A stretch of DNA of 64,000 nucleotides from Caulobacter sp. NIBR2454 (GTDB lineage: Bacteria; Pseudomonadota; Alphaproteobacteria; Caulobacterales; Caulobacteraceae): contig NZ_CP114871.1 of assembly GCF_027474405.1 (NCBI RefSeq), positions 372,001 to 436,000 of the forward strand, in the 5' to 3' direction. Positions 28,172 through 36,935 of the stretch are shown piece by piece. Both the position numbers and the translations under genes were made by a program. Every line of letters starts with the position of its first letter. Within the stretch, counting starts at the first letter, position 1. The notes below the pieces were generated by a model. It had not been told where the DNA came from. It made no database searches and saw only the letters and a program-made list of their open reading frames with translations.

Positions 28172-30064
28172 ATGGCTGCGTTCACTTCGAGGGACTTCAC
28201 CCTGCCGGTCCGCGCCGGCTTTGCGACGGCCTACGACCACGAGATCGCCATCGCCGATTTCAATGGCGACGGGAGGCTGGACGTCGTCCTGTCCTACTTT
28301 CTCTATCCCCTGGAGGACCGGGCTGTTCCGATCCGCATTCTGGCGGGAGACGGGCGGGGCGGCTTTACCGACGCCACGACCGCCATCGTCGGCGCTCAGC
28401 CTCCGGTGACCGTTCATGGGCGGCAGATCGTGGTCGCCGATCTCAACAAGGATGGTCGGTCTGACGCATTCTTCGCCGATCATGGCTATGACGCGGCGCC
28501 ATTCCCCGGCGCGCGCAACGCGCTCCTGCTTTCCTCGGGCGCGACGAGCTCGATCGACGCCACGGGCCGCCTGCCGACCCTGAAGGACTTCAGCCATTCG
28601 GCCGCGGCGGGCGATATCGACGGCGACGGCGACATCGATCTCTATGTCGGCAACTACAACGGCGGGGCCGAAGAGGCTTCGTACTTCCTTCTCAATGACG
28701 GCGCCGCGAACTTCACCCTGAGCCGCGGCGGTCTGCCTACGGACCTCGCGACGGCGCAATACAATTCGCCCGCGAGCCTCCTCTTCGATGCGGACGCGGA
28801 TGGCGACCTGGATCTGCTGGTGACGCCCAACAACACCCATGCCCAGAGCGCCCGTATCCTCAAGAACGATGGCAAGGGCGGCTTCAGTCAGGCCCTTTCG
28901 TCCTTCGCAATGCCCAAGAACGGCGCCTTGGAGACCGTTATCGACGCCAAGGCCGCCGACCTGAACGCAGACGGAAGGCTCGATCTCGTCCTCACCACGG
29001 TGGTCGATCTCTTCAAGCCCGGAACGACCCAGATTTGGATCAACGACGGAGCCGGGAGCTTCCGCGACGAGACCGCCCAGCGTCTGCCGTCGCAGGCAGC
29101 GGAGGAATGGCGCACCCGCACCCAAGTGGCGGACCTGAATGGCGACGGCGCGGTGGATCTGCTGTTTTCCAACGGCGCGAGCCGGCCGGTCTTCTTCAAC
29201 GACGGGACGGGCAAGTTCACCCAGGCCGCGGCCAGCTACCTGCCGGGCGCCCAGCAGTACGACAAGTTCCACGCCGCCGATCTCAACGGCGACGGCCGCA
29301 TGGACATCTTCGCCATTCGCGGTCTCTACAACGGTGTCGAGCAGTTCCGGGTCTATCTGGCCGAACCGCCGGCGCCCCCAAACGCGGCGATCGTGACAGC
29401 CGCCAGCAGCATCTTGCGCACGACCAGCCAAGCCATGGCCAATGACCTTTCGGCCAAGATTTCCGCCGGAACGCTGACCCAAGCGGCGGCCGTGGCCGAG
29501 ATCGTCAAGGCGGCGGATGCGACCACTTCGGTGGCGACGCTCAGCTACCTGTTCTTCACCGGCAAGATCCCAGGCTCGGCGGGGATCGATTATCTCGTCT
29601 CGCCGACCGGCCCCAACGCCAACAATCTCAACTCGGCCTACTTCCAGTCTTTCAATCTGGAGAACCGCTACATCAACTTCGCGGTCAATCTGGGCCGCGA
29701 CGGCGAGGGTAAGGCCGCCTTCCAGGCCGAGTACGGCGGCCTCAATCTCTTCGACGCCACCAAGAAGGCCTATGGCGAGATCTTCGGCGGCACGCCCACC
29801 GACGCCAAGGTCACGGCCCTGCTGTCCGGCGGTCGCGACGCCTACTTCGCCAGCTACGGCGGCGACGGCCTCACCGGCCAGGGGACCAAGGCCGCCATGG
29901 TTGGCTGGTTGCTGGCCGAGGCTGAGAAGGGCGACCTGGGCGTCATGGCCCGCACCAACGCCGCCTGGCTCACAGACCTCGCCGACGGCTCGGCCCCCTT
30001 CGCCATCGATATCACCGCCGCCAGCGCCGGCTACTACAAGCCCGACTTCGTGTTCGGGGGATAG
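28172..30064 (+). CDS. FG-GAP seven-repeat propeller protein with C-terminal RsaA-type domain, second paralogue
   Basis: A 630-residue protein preceded by a good ribosome-binding stretch (TCGGGGG). Seven Asp-rich Ca2+ loops lie at about residues 29 (DFNGDGRLD), 90 (DLNKDGRSD), 148 (DIDGDGDID), 206 (DADADGDLD), 263 (DLNADGRLD), 321 (DLNGDGAVD) and 370 (DLNGDGRMD), evenly spaced at 50-60 residues. Residues from about 405 on are the RsaA-type domain, near-identical at DNA level to the two preceding genes. The propeller itself is clearly diverged from its neighbour, so the two display different faces on the same anchor. No Sec signal; ends YYKPDFVFGG. Unlike the other two, no CCCCC/GGGGG hairpin follows. 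Confidence 0.85.
   Translation: MAAFTSRDFTLPVRAGFATAYDHEIAIADFNGDGRLDVVLSYFLYPLEDRAVPIRILAGDGRGGFTDATTAIVGAQPPVTVHGRQIVVADLNKDGRSDAFFADHGYDAAPFPGARNALLLSSGATSSIDATGRLPTLKDFSHSAAAGDIDGDGDIDLYVGNYNGGAEEASYFLLNDGAANFTLSRGGLPTDLATAQYNSPASLLFDADADGDLDLLVTPNNTHAQSARILKNDGKGGFSQALSSFAMPKNGALETVIDAKAADLNADGRLDLVLTTVVDLFKPGTTQIWINDGAGSFRDETAQRLPSQAAEEWRTRTQVADLNGDGAVDLLFSNGASRPVFFNDGTGKFTQAAASYLPGAQQYDKFHAADLNGDGRMDIFAIRGLYNGVEQFRVYLAEPPAPPNAAIVTAASSILRTTSQAMANDLSAKISAGTLTQAAAVAEIVKAADATTSVATLSYLFFTGKIPGSAGIDYLVSPTGPNANNLNSAYFQSFNLENRYINFAVNLGRDGEGKAAFQAEYGGLNLFDATKKAYGEIFGGTPTDAKVTALLSGGRDAYFASYGGDGLTGQGTKAAMVGWLLAEAEKGDLGVMARTNAAWLTDLADGSAPFAIDITAASAGYYKPDFVFGG
29456..30061. repeat. Near-identical 3' module, copy C
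   Basis: Third copy of the module at 25270 and 27487. Similarity stops at the stop codon (TAG here, TAA in the others). Confidence 0.85.
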
Positions 30065-30127
30065 GCGACTTTCCAACGCCGCCGACGCGCGCTAGCGACT
30101 GGGAAGTCACCTTCACGGGAGCTCCCC

Positions 30128-30445
30128 ATGCGTGTTCTGCTGCTGGCCGCGATGATCCCTCTGTTGGTGGCGGGCGCCGCCGGCGCGCAGTCCATGGACA
30201 CCACGAAGGGGCGGCTCGAAACTCGCGCCGGGGGCGTCGTCTGGACGCCTTCCTGTCCGGAGCCGCGCCGGCCCGCACGCAACACCACCTACGCCATCGC
30301 CGCCTACAACCGAGCGGTCACCGACTACTTCGCCTGCGTCACCAGCCAGGCGGACTATGACGTGGAGACGATCCAGCGGTCGGTGGTCAAGGGACGCGAA
30401 GAAGCGGTCCGGCAGATGCAGGACCGCCTGAGGCGTGGCCAGTAG
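30128..30445 (+). CDS. Small secreted protein of unknown function
   Basis: A 105-residue protein with a clear Sec signal peptide (MRVLLLAAMIPLLVAGAAGA, cleavage likely after AGAQ or GA). The mature part is about 84 residues with two cysteines (SCPEP and FACVT) that could form a disulphide, and a charged C-terminal helix. An AxNTTYAIAAYNRAVTDYF segment is the most conserved-looking part. Periplasmic location is likely. It lies 63 bases after the last surface-protein gene on the same strand, so it could be co-transcribed. I do not recognise the family. Confidence 0.75.
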   Translation: MRVLLLAAMIPLLVAGAAGAQSMDTTKGRLETRAGGVVWTPSCPEPRRPARNTTYAIAAYNRAVTDYFACVTSQADYDVETIQRSVVKGREEAVRQMQDRLRRGQ

Positions 30446-30448
30446 GCC

Positions 30449-30946
30449 CTAAGCGACGGCGACCGGCGCGCGACGATCGCCGCGCAGTGCGGCAAGGCCA
30501 AGGCCGACGAAAATCGCCAGCACGATCGCCTGGCTGGCGGCGAAAGGCGGCTCCGACAGCGTCGGGGCGAGAGCCTGCAGCGCCGCGATCTTTGTGAAGG
30601 CTTGGGCCACGGCCACGAAGGCCAGAAAGTAGGCGTTGGCCACCACGCCGCCCACATAGACCTTGCGCCACAGCCCGTTGAAGCCGCGCAGCCTGGCGAC
30701 CAGCATCGCCAGATAGACCAGGGTCGAAATGATCCCCACCGCGACCGCCGGCGTGATTCCGGGCAGCGGGAACATGAAGCCGGTAGCCGTGGTCGCCACC
30801 CCTGTGACCAGGAACAGCGGCGTCCAGAATTTTCGGACCGCCACGCCCACCAGTGCGGCCGTGGCGAAGAGGCCGGCGACCAGGGCGATGATCGCCAAGG
30901 CGCTGTGGAAGAGGGTGAAATAGAACAGGACCATCACGAACCCCAT
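30449..30946 (-). CDS. Small integral membrane protein
   Basis: A 165-residue protein with four to five hydrophobic helices (about residues 5-33, 40-60, 66-85, 96-118, 138-155) and a short basic tail. The pattern LFHSALAIIALVAGLFA, LTGVATTATGF and WRKVYVGGVVANAYFLAFVAV suggests an uncharacterised inner-membrane family with no catalytic motif. Convergent with the small secreted protein, the stops only three bases apart. Start chosen at the ATG at 30946. Confidence 0.75.
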   Translation of the reverse strand: MGFVMVLFYFTLFHSALAIIALVAGLFATAALVGVAVRKFWTPLFLVTGVATTATGFMFPLPGITPAVAVGIISTLVYLAMLVARLRGFNGLWRKVYVGGVVANAYFLAFVAVAQAFTKIAALQALAPTLSEPPFAASQAIVLAIFVGLGLAALRGDRRAPVAVA

Positions 30947-31025
30947 CAGCCGAAGTGATTGCTGATCGCCACAGTCCGCCCATTTCCGAAGTGGCGCTTG
31001 TATAAAAGCGCGCCGGCTTTGAAGT

Positions 31026-31709
31026 TCAGGCCTCGGGAAACGCCAGTGCCTGCGCCGCGGCCAGACTTTCCGGCACGCCGATGTCGATGAAGGCGCCGTC
31101 GAAGCGCGCGCCCGCCAGCCTGCCCTCGCGGCAAAGGCGCGGCAGGGTCTGCTGCTCCAGGGAGCTCTCCCCGTCGGCGAGCGCTCGCCGATCGACGGCG
31201 TAGACGCCGCCGTTGATCAGGCCGCCGGCCCGCGCCGGATCGCGCGGCTCCAGCGCCGTGATCCTGTCGCCGGTCAGTTGCGCGGTCTCATAGCGGTCGG
31301 CATGCGGTTCATGACGCAGGGCCATGGCCATCATCGCACCGTCGCCCAGCCGCAGCGCACGCCAGTCGAAGTCGAACCAGGTGTCGCCGTTGACCAGCAG
31401 GAAGCGCGGATCGAGGCGGTCACTCGCATGGGCCAGGGCGCCGGCGGTGCCGAGCGGCTCGGGCTCCACCGACAGGCTGACCGTCAGGCCGGGAAACCGA
31501 CGGACTTCCTCCTGCGCGAACGCCTCGATCGCCTCGGCTCGATAGCCGGCCAACAACACAAGCTCGGTGAAACCGCTATTCGCGGCCTTGGCGAACAGGT
31601 GCGCCATGAACGGGCGGCCCGCGACCGGTTGAAGCGGCTTGGGCAGGGCGTCGGTGAGTGATCCCAGACGTGTCCCTCGTCCGCCCGCCAGGATCACGCA
31701 CTGCTTCAT
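31026..31709 (-). CDS. hddC: Sugar-1-phosphate nucleotidyltransferase, probably HddC (heptose-1-P guanylyltransferase)
   Basis: A 227-residue enzyme from the ATG at 31709; a longer frame precedes the true N-terminus MKQCVILAGGRGTRLG, the nucleotide-binding signature. The metal-binding Asp is in VNGDTWFDF, and the GGLINGGVYAVD and FIDIGVPESL motifs are typical of RmlA/HddC-type enzymes. Last gene of the heptose operon, 13 bases after the GHMP kinase gene. In that context it most likely activates D-glycero-alpha-D-manno-heptose-1-phosphate with GTP. A mannose or glucose specificity cannot be excluded. Confidence 0.85.
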   Translation of the reverse strand: MKQCVILAGGRGTRLGSLTDALPKPLQPVAGRPFMAHLFAKAANSGFTELVLLAGYRAEAIEAFAQEEVRRFPGLTVSLSVEPEPLGTAGALAHASDRLDPRFLLVNGDTWFDFDWRALRLGDGAMMAMALRHEPHADRYETAQLTGDRITALEPRDPARAGGLINGGVYAVDRRALADGESSLEQQTLPRLCREGRLAGARFDGAFIDIGVPESLAAAQALAFPEA

Positions 31710-31722
31710 GGGGTCAATATGC

Positions 31723-32775
31723 TCAGCGCCGGACGCGCCAGGCCTCGGCGCCGTCATAGGTGAACTTGACCGCCCCCGCCTGTCCACCCGCGGCGTTCAA
31801 CGCCTCGACCAGGCGATAGCGGTTCTCGGGGTCGGTGAGCAGCATCAGGAAGCCGCCGCCGCCGGCGCCCGACACCTTGCCGCCCCAGGCGCCCGCCGCC
31901 ATGGCGATCTCGTACAGGCGGTTGACCTCGTCGGTGGTCACGCCGCTGGCGGTGCGCTTCTTGGCGCGCCACGAACGGTTCAGAATCTCGGCCACCTCGC
32001 GCACGTCCCCGGCCAGGACCGCCGCCTTCATGGAGGTCGCATCGGCTTTCAGGGCGTGCATGCTCTCCATGGTCACCGGATCGTCGGCGTTCAGCCCCTT
32101 GAGCTGTTCGCGGATGATGGTCTCGGATCGGCGCGACTGGCCTGTGAAGCAGGCGACCAGCGAAGACTCCAGCTCGATCAGGTGATCGCGCGAGGCGCGC
32201 AGCGGATTGACCACCACCCTCTCCCCGTCGAGGAACTCGATGTAGTTCAGGCCGCCGAACGCCGCCGCGTACTGGTCTTGTCGACCACCGGCCAGACCCA
32301 GGCGCAGGCGCTCGATCTCGAAGGCCAGGCGCGCGACTTCGTAGGGGCCGAGTGGCGCGTCAAGCGCGGCGCGGAACGCCTCGATCAGCGCCACGACCAC
32401 GGCCGAAGATGACCCTAGCCCCGACCCGGGCGGCGCGTCGGCGGTGGTGGACACCACCAACGGGATCGGCCGGCCGTCCAGATAGGTCTCCACGAAGTGG
32501 TGATAGACCGCCTTGTGCAGGATCAGGCCTACGCCGCCGTCGATGTCGTCGCCGGCGCGATAGCGCTCTTCCTCGCCCAGGTCGCTCGCCCGGAAGACGA
32601 TGTCACCGTCCTCCGACGGGCTGACGTGCGCGAAGGCGAAGCGGTCGATGGTGACGTTCAGGACCGCGCCGCCATACTGGTCGCAGTAGGGCGACAGATC
32701 GGTGCCGCCGCCTGCCAAGCCCAGACGCAGGGGCGCGCGGGCGCGCATCGCGGTGATGGCGCGCCGCTCGATCAT
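31723..32775 (-). CDS. GHMP-family sugar kinase, HddA-like (second copy)
   Basis: A 350-residue kinase. Motif 1 is RAPLRLGLAGGGTDLSPY. The ATP loop PPGSGLGSSSAVVVAL is at about residues 114-129 and motif 3 is KVSGAGGGGFLMLL. The LGLAGGRQDQYAAAFGG motif is characteristic of D-glycero-D-manno-heptose-7-phosphate kinases. It overlaps the preceding kinase gene by four bases (ATGA). Having two HddA-like kinases in one operon is unusual; this one may act on a different sugar or carry out a later step. An alternative start ten codons in would also fit. Confidence 0.87.
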   Translation of the reverse strand: MIERRAITAMRARAPLRLGLAGGGTDLSPYCDQYGGAVLNVTIDRFAFAHVSPSEDGDIVFRASDLGEEERYRAGDDIDGGVGLILHKAVYHHFVETYLDGRPIPLVVSTTADAPPGSGLGSSSAVVVALIEAFRAALDAPLGPYEVARLAFEIERLRLGLAGGRQDQYAAAFGGLNYIEFLDGERVVVNPLRASRDHLIELESSLVACFTGQSRRSETIIREQLKGLNADDPVTMESMHALKADATSMKAAVLAGDVREVAEILNRSWRAKKRTASGVTTDEVNRLYEIAMAAGAWGGKVSGAGGGGFLMLLTDPENRYRLVEALNAAGGQAGAVKFTYDGAEAWRVRR

Positions 32776-33785
32776 GCGCCGACGGCCTCCAGGATGCGCG
32801 TCCCGCCCCGGTCGATGCCGTAGCGCAGGCGCGGCATGTTGTTGCGCGCCATGTAGGCTTCCAGCGCTTCCCCGTCGCCCGGCGTGAACAGCATCAAAAA
32901 GCCGCCGCCGCCGGCGCCGATCACCTTGCCGCCGGTCACGCCATAGGCGCGGCGGACCTCGTCATAGAGCTGGTCGATGGCCGGCCAGCTGATCTTGGAC
33001 GACAGTTGCTTCTTGTGACGCCAGTGCTCGTCGAGCATGCCGCCCCAGCCTTCCAGGTCGCCAGCCTTCCAGGCGTCGCGGATGCGGTAGCCGAGGTCCT
33101 TGATGAAGCCCAGGTTCTCGGTCGCGCGGCGCTTGGCCTCGTCCTGCTCGTCGTCGCTGAGCATGGCCTTGTGCTGGTCTTCCAGGATCACGGCCGCATC
33201 GCGGCGAAGGCCGGTGTAGTAGATGTGCGTGTGGCGCACGAACGCGGCCTCGACCTCGGGGTCCAGCTCGACCTTGCCCACGGTCACCTTGCCATCCGCG
33301 GCGATGTCCAGGGTCGTCAGACCCCCGAAGGCGGCCATGTACTGATCTTGCTTGCCGATGCCCTTGTTGAGGACGTCGATCTCCAGGGTGCAGGCCTCCT
33401 CCGCCAATTGGGCGGCCGTCGGCCGTTCCCCCTTCAGCGCGTGCAGGGCGTGCAGGAAGCCGACGAGGAAGCAGCTCGACGACCCCAGGCCCGTGCCGCC
33501 GGCGATGTCGGCGATGGACGCCAGTTCCACACGGTCATGCAGGCCGTGACGCAGCAGCGCCTCGCGGACGAGCTCGTGCTGAATGTCCAGGCTGCGCTCG
33601 GCGGCTTCCGGGTGCGGACCGTGGATCAGCACCCGCCGCTCGAAGGCCGGGCGGTGGGCGGTGATGTGAATGTACTTGTCCAGCGCCATGGCGAAGATGA
33701 AGCCGCCGCCGTGGCGATAGTAGCTTTCCAGGTCCGTGCCGCCGCCGCCAAGGGTGACGCGCAGGGGAGTACGCGTTGAAATCAT
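32772..33785 (-). CDS. hddA: GHMP-family sugar kinase, HddA-like (first copy)
   Basis: A 337-residue kinase from the ATG at 33785; the open frame runs further upstream but is not coding there. It begins MISTRTPLRVTLGGGGTDLE. The ATP loop AGGTGLGSSSCFLVGF follows and the C-terminal motif is KVIGAGGGGFLMLF. GIGKQDQYMAAFGG is the heptose-kinase motif. It overlaps gmhA by four bases and the next kinase by four. Expected reaction: D-glycero-D-manno-heptose-7-phosphate to the 1,7-bisphosphate. Which of the two kinases carries it out cannot be read from sequence. Confidence 0.87.
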   Translation of the reverse strand: MISTRTPLRVTLGGGGTDLESYYRHGGGFIFAMALDKYIHITAHRPAFERRVLIHGPHPEAAERSLDIQHELVREALLRHGLHDRVELASIADIAGGTGLGSSSCFLVGFLHALHALKGERPTAAQLAEEACTLEIDVLNKGIGKQDQYMAAFGGLTTLDIAADGKVTVGKVELDPEVEAAFVRHTHIYYTGLRRDAAVILEDQHKAMLSDDEQDEAKRRATENLGFIKDLGYRIRDAWKAGDLEGWGGMLDEHWRHKKQLSSKISWPAIDQLYDEVRRAYGVTGGKVIGAGGGGFLMLFTPGDGEALEAYMARNNMPRLRYGIDRGGTRILEAVGA

Positions 33786-34399
33786 TCCGCGGCGGACGCC
33801 TGAACCGGGGCGATCTGCTCCCAGTGCCCCTTGTGCAGGGCCAGGGCCGGGTGGCTGACCAGCAGGTGCCAGACCACGGCGGCCAGACCCTCGACGATCG
33901 GGGTGATCAGCTGCGGATCGACCGTCGGGATGATCACGCAGGCGTCGGCGACCTGGGCGGTGTAGCCGCCGTTGCGGCCGACGATGCCGGTGATGGCCGA
34001 ACCGCGCTCTTGGGCGAGCTGCAGGGCGCGGACGATGTTGGCGCTGACCGGCGGCTCGACGCTGCCGCCGCCCACCGAGAAGATCAGCAGCGCGTCTTCG
34101 GCCTTCAGGCGGCTGGTCTCCAGCCAGGTCGACATCGTGCCTTCCCACCCCTCGTCATTGATGCGGGCGGTCAGCTCCGAGACGTTGTCGGTCGGGCAGT
34201 AGGCCTCGAAGCCGCAGATCTTGCGGAAGTCGTTGGTGGCGTGGCTGGCATGCCCGGCGCTGCCGCCGACGCCGATGATGAACAGGCGCCCGCCAGCGGC
34301 GCGACGGCCGGCCAGGACCTCGGCCATGGCGTCGATCTGGGCGCGATCGAGGGCGGCGACGGCGCGGTTCACCGCATCCAGGAAGTGGTCGACGAACAT
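33782..34399 (-). CDS. gmhA: Sedoheptulose-7-phosphate isomerase GmhA-like (SIS domain)
   Basis: A 205-residue SIS-domain protein with GGRLFIIGVGGSAGHASHATNDF as the phosphosugar-binding Ser loop, DALLIFSVGGGS as the second Ser motif and a C-terminal QLITPIVEGLAAVVWHLL helix. Converts sedoheptulose-7-phosphate to D-glycero-D-manno-heptose-7-phosphate. It is larger and more diverged than classical GmhA (about 190 residues), which is common for the GDP-heptose branch. Fourth-base overlap with the next kinase gene and nine bases after gmhB support one operon. Confidence 0.88.
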   Translation of the reverse strand: MFVDHFLDAVNRAVAALDRAQIDAMAEVLAGRRAAGGRLFIIGVGGSAGHASHATNDFRKICGFEAYCPTDNVSELTARINDEGWEGTMSTWLETSRLKAEDALLIFSVGGGSVEPPVSANIVRALQLAQERGSAITGIVGRNGGYTAQVADACVIIPTVDPQLITPIVEGLAAVVWHLLVSHPALALHKGHWEQIAPVQASAAE

Positions 34400-34408
34400 G
34401 GGGGAGCC

Positions 34409-34948
34409 TTAGGTTTCTTGCAGGGTGTCTTGGGTGATGGCGCGCACCGCGCCGGTGAGGTCGTCAACCACGCGGTCAGCGCCGGCGGCGCTGTTGTAGG
34501 GACGCGCCAGCAGGATGGTGGAGACGCCCGCGGCGCGGCCGCAGATCGTGTCGCGATCCATGTCGCCGACCATCCACGAGCCGGCCAGGTCGATGTTCCA
34601 GCGCTCGGCCAGATCGAGCAGCAGGCCAGCCTTGGGCTTGCGGCAGGCGCAGCCGTCGCGGTCGTCGTGGCGGCAGGCGGCGATCTCGTCCAGCGGCAGG
34701 GCGCGCGCCAGGGCCGCGTGCAGTTCGTCCAGCGCCGCGTCGGTCATCAGGCCGCGACGTACGTCCGGTTGATTGGTCACGGCGAAGAGCAGAAAGCCCA
34801 TGGCCTTTAGGTCCCGCAGGGCGGCCTCCACGCCGGTGACGATCTGCAGTTCGTCCACATGGCGAGGCGAGGCGGGCTTGCCGTCGCGCCACACCACGCG
34901 ATTGAGCACGCCGTCGCGATCCAGAAAGATGGCGCGACGGCCCGGCAT
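34409..34948 (-). CDS. gmhB: D-glycero-D-manno-heptose-1,7-bisphosphate 7-phosphatase (HAD)
   Basis: A 179-residue HAD phosphatase with motif I FLDRDGVLN (nucleophile and acid/base Asp at about residues 9 and 11), motif II in AVTNQPDV, and a C-x-H-x7-C-x-C zinc-site segment CRHDDRDGCACRKPKAG that is specific to GmhB. Motif IV is WMVGDMDRD. Removes the 7-phosphate from heptose bisphosphate. It begins two bases after the transaldolase stop and ends nine before gmhA. Confidence 0.92.
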   Translation of the reverse strand: MPGRRAIFLDRDGVLNRVVWRDGKPASPRHVDELQIVTGVEAALRDLKAMGFLLFAVTNQPDVRRGLMTDAALDELHAALARALPLDEIAACRHDDRDGCACRKPKAGLLLDLAERWNIDLAGSWMVGDMDRDTICGRAAGVSTILLARPYNSAAGADRVVDDLTGAVRAITQDTLQET

Positions 34949-34950
34949 GG

Positions 34951-35700
34951 CTAGAGGCTGAATCCGGCGGCGACGGCGTCGCGGCGGAACATGGCGACGG
35001 TCTCAAGCGACAGTTCGCGCAGGTCCATCTCGGCCATGTCCATCTTCTTCAGGATGTCCGGCGTGGCGGTGATGATGTGGCAGCCGCAATCGCGGGCCTG
35101 GTAGATGTTCAGCACTTCACGCGTGCTGGCCCACAGGATCTCGGCCTTTGGCTTGTCGGCGGCCATGGCCACCGCGGCGCGCATGATCGGCATGGGGTCG
35201 ACGCCGGTGTCGGCGATGCGACCCGCGAAGATCGAAACGATGCCCGGCGTTTTCACGTCCAGAGCGGCGATGGTGCCGGCGGCCTGGGCCAGGGTGAGGA
35301 TGGCGGTGACGTTCAGCTTCACGCCTTCGCGCGACAGCTTCTCCACCAGCGGCAGGCTGCTTTCGCCCTTGGTGTTGGTGATCGGAATCTTGACGTAGGC
35401 GTTCTCGCCCCAGCTGGCGATCAGGCGCGCCTGGCGCTCCATCTCCTCGAAATCGTCCGAGAACACCTCGAAGGAGATCGGCATGTCGGGGATCACGGCC
35501 AGCAACTTGTGGGCGAAGGCGGCGTAGTCGGTGATTCCGGCCCGGTACATCAGGGTCGGATTGGTCGTGAAGCCCGTGACCCGGCCTTCCGCATGTAGCT
35601 TGGCGAAGTCGTCGAGGCTTGCCCCGTCCCCAAAAAGCTTAAGCTTTACAGGCGCACGATCTGCGCGGTCGGTGCGAATTTCAGCCTGAAACTGACCCAC
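34951..35700 (-). CDS. Transaldolase, first gene of the heptose operon
   Basis: A 249-residue protein from the GTG at 35700, preceded by AAGGGGG; a longer open frame starting at 35868 lacks family similarity before this point. Motifs LKLFGDGASLDDF, GFTTNPTLMYRAG and the Schiff-base lysine in YVKIPITNTKG (about Lys104) mark a short TalC/FSA-type transaldolase. Later, ILTLAQAAGTIAAL and SIFAGRIADTG match the barrel. It can make sedoheptulose-7-phosphate from fructose-6-phosphate and erythrose-4-phosphate, which is the substrate of the adjacent GmhA. A fructose-6-phosphate aldolase activity is the alternative. Confidence 0.87.
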   Translation of the reverse strand: MGQFQAEIRTDRADRAPVKLKLFGDGASLDDFAKLHAEGRVTGFTTNPTLMYRAGITDYAAFAHKLLAVIPDMPISFEVFSDDFEEMERQARLIASWGENAYVKIPITNTKGESSLPLVEKLSREGVKLNVTAILTLAQAAGTIAALDVKTPGIVSIFAGRIADTGVDPMPIMRAAVAMAADKPKAEILWASTREVLNIYQARDCGCHIITATPDILKKMDMAEMDLRELSLETVAMFRRDAVAAGFSL

Positions 35701-35987
35701 GGATGGCCCCCTTAATAGTAATCGCGATTGATCGGCGACGGCCAAGCTGCCGCATTCGAGGCGTGCGAATACTTGGAGTGGGGCGTTTGGTCCATGCGAC
35801 CAAGTTGCGCAACATCGTATTGTTGTCCGTAAGGTTAATTTACATTTGGGCGATAGGCTTTCACTCAAATTGCAACCAAAACTAGATTTGGAAATTCAGT
35901 GCGCGCCATATTGTCGGCGCCGTCGTCCCGGGGCTTGCCTTCCGCCGCTGACCCGCTCAAACCGGGTCGCGCCAGCGGGAGCCTTCC
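35701..35987. other. AT-richer intergenic region between the heptose operon and the polysaccharide locus
   Basis: 287 bases separate the divergent transaldolase and GT2 starts. The stretch around 35700-35900 is distinctly AT-richer than surrounding DNA (for example ttgttgtccgtaaggttaat near 35819-35838). It probably holds the promoters for both directions. No coding frame and no clear promoter consensus that I can defend. Confidence 0.5.
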
Positions 35988-36935
35988 TTGGACCTGACGA
36001 TCTCCATCGCCACCTATGATCGGCCCGAATTGCTGGCCAAGACCCTTCAGTCCTGTCTGGCGCAACAGAACCGGCTTGGCCTGTCGTTCGAGATACTGGT
36101 CACCGACAATCATCCGGACGGCGCGGGCTTGCAGGTCGCTCAGGCTGTCGCGGCTGCATCCGCCATTCCCGTCCGCTGGCAAGCCGATCTGACCCGCAAC
36201 ATGTCGACCCTGCGCAACGCCGGCATCGCCAGCGCGCGCGGCGCGATGATCGCCTTCATCGATGATGACGAGGTCGCTGATCTCGACTGGACCGACCAAC
36301 TGGTCGGCGCCTTGCGCGCCGCCGACGCCGATGTGGCCGTCGGTTTGCGGACCGCGATCTTCGCCGCCGGCGCCCCGCCCGCCTTCGACCCCGATGGCGA
36401 GTCTTTCGTGCGCCGCCTGGATCTGCCCCCCGGGGCGCTGGTGTCGCTGGTGCGCGAGGACGGCAAGCCGCGGTTCGGCCTCGGCACCGGCAACTCGCTG
36501 TTCAAGGTCGCGACCTGCTTTCCGACGCCCCAGGCGTTCGACGAGTCCTTTGGCGATGCAGGCGGCGAAGACGCCGAGCTGATGGTGCGCCTCTACACCC
36601 AGGGCCGCCGCATCGTCTGGTGTCCGCAGGCCCGCGTGACCGAAACCGTGCCGGCCCATCGCACTCTGGCGGCCTATCGCTTGATCCGCGCCAAGCGCGA
36701 GGCGCAGCACTACTGCAACATCTACCTCGCCCACTCACCCACTCCGGAGAGGGTGGGGCTGGTGTTGAAGCTCAAGGGCTTGATCCAGGTCGCTGTAGGC
36801 GTAGCCCTCGCCGCCGCGACCCTCGAGTTCGGCTCGGAGCGACGGCTGAAGGGACGGCTGCTCATGGCCAACGGGCTGGGGAAGTTGGCCCGCCGCCAGG
36901 TGGGCTACATCAAGGAGCCGTCGCTCAGCGCCTAG
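35988..36935 (+). CDS. Family 2 glycosyltransferase
   Basis: A 315-residue enzyme starting at the TTG at 35988 (MDLTISIATYDRPELL), with AGCGGGAG upstream as a ribosome-binding site; no ATG gives a complete domain. GT-A fold: nucleotide-binding TDNHPD, metal-binding FIDDDE (DxD-type, about residues 86-91) and the acceptor-side GGEDAELMVRL. C-terminal region about 40 residues, amphipathic, probably membrane-associated. It resembles the convergent GT2 at 36932-37876, and the two stops share CTAG. Likely adds a sugar to the lipid-linked repeat unit of the polysaccharide made by this locus. Confidence 0.9.
   Translation: MDLTISIATYDRPELLAKTLQSCLAQQNRLGLSFEILVTDNHPDGAGLQVAQAVAAASAIPVRWQADLTRNMSTLRNAGIASARGAMIAFIDDDEVADLDWTDQLVGALRAADADVAVGLRTAIFAAGAPPAFDPDGESFVRRLDLPPGALVSLVREDGKPRFGLGTGNSLFKVATCFPTPQAFDESFGDAGGEDAELMVRLYTQGRRIVWCPQARVTETVPAHRTLAAYRLIRAKREAQHYCNIYLAHSPTPERVGLVLKLKGLIQVAVGVALAAATLEFGSERRLKGRLLMANGLGKLARRQVGYIKEPSLSA

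Noticed and set aside
30994..31011. Hairpin GCGCTT/AAGCGC after the heptose operon as a terminator
   Set aside because: Only six pairs and no T run on the minus strand after the stem; not enough to call.
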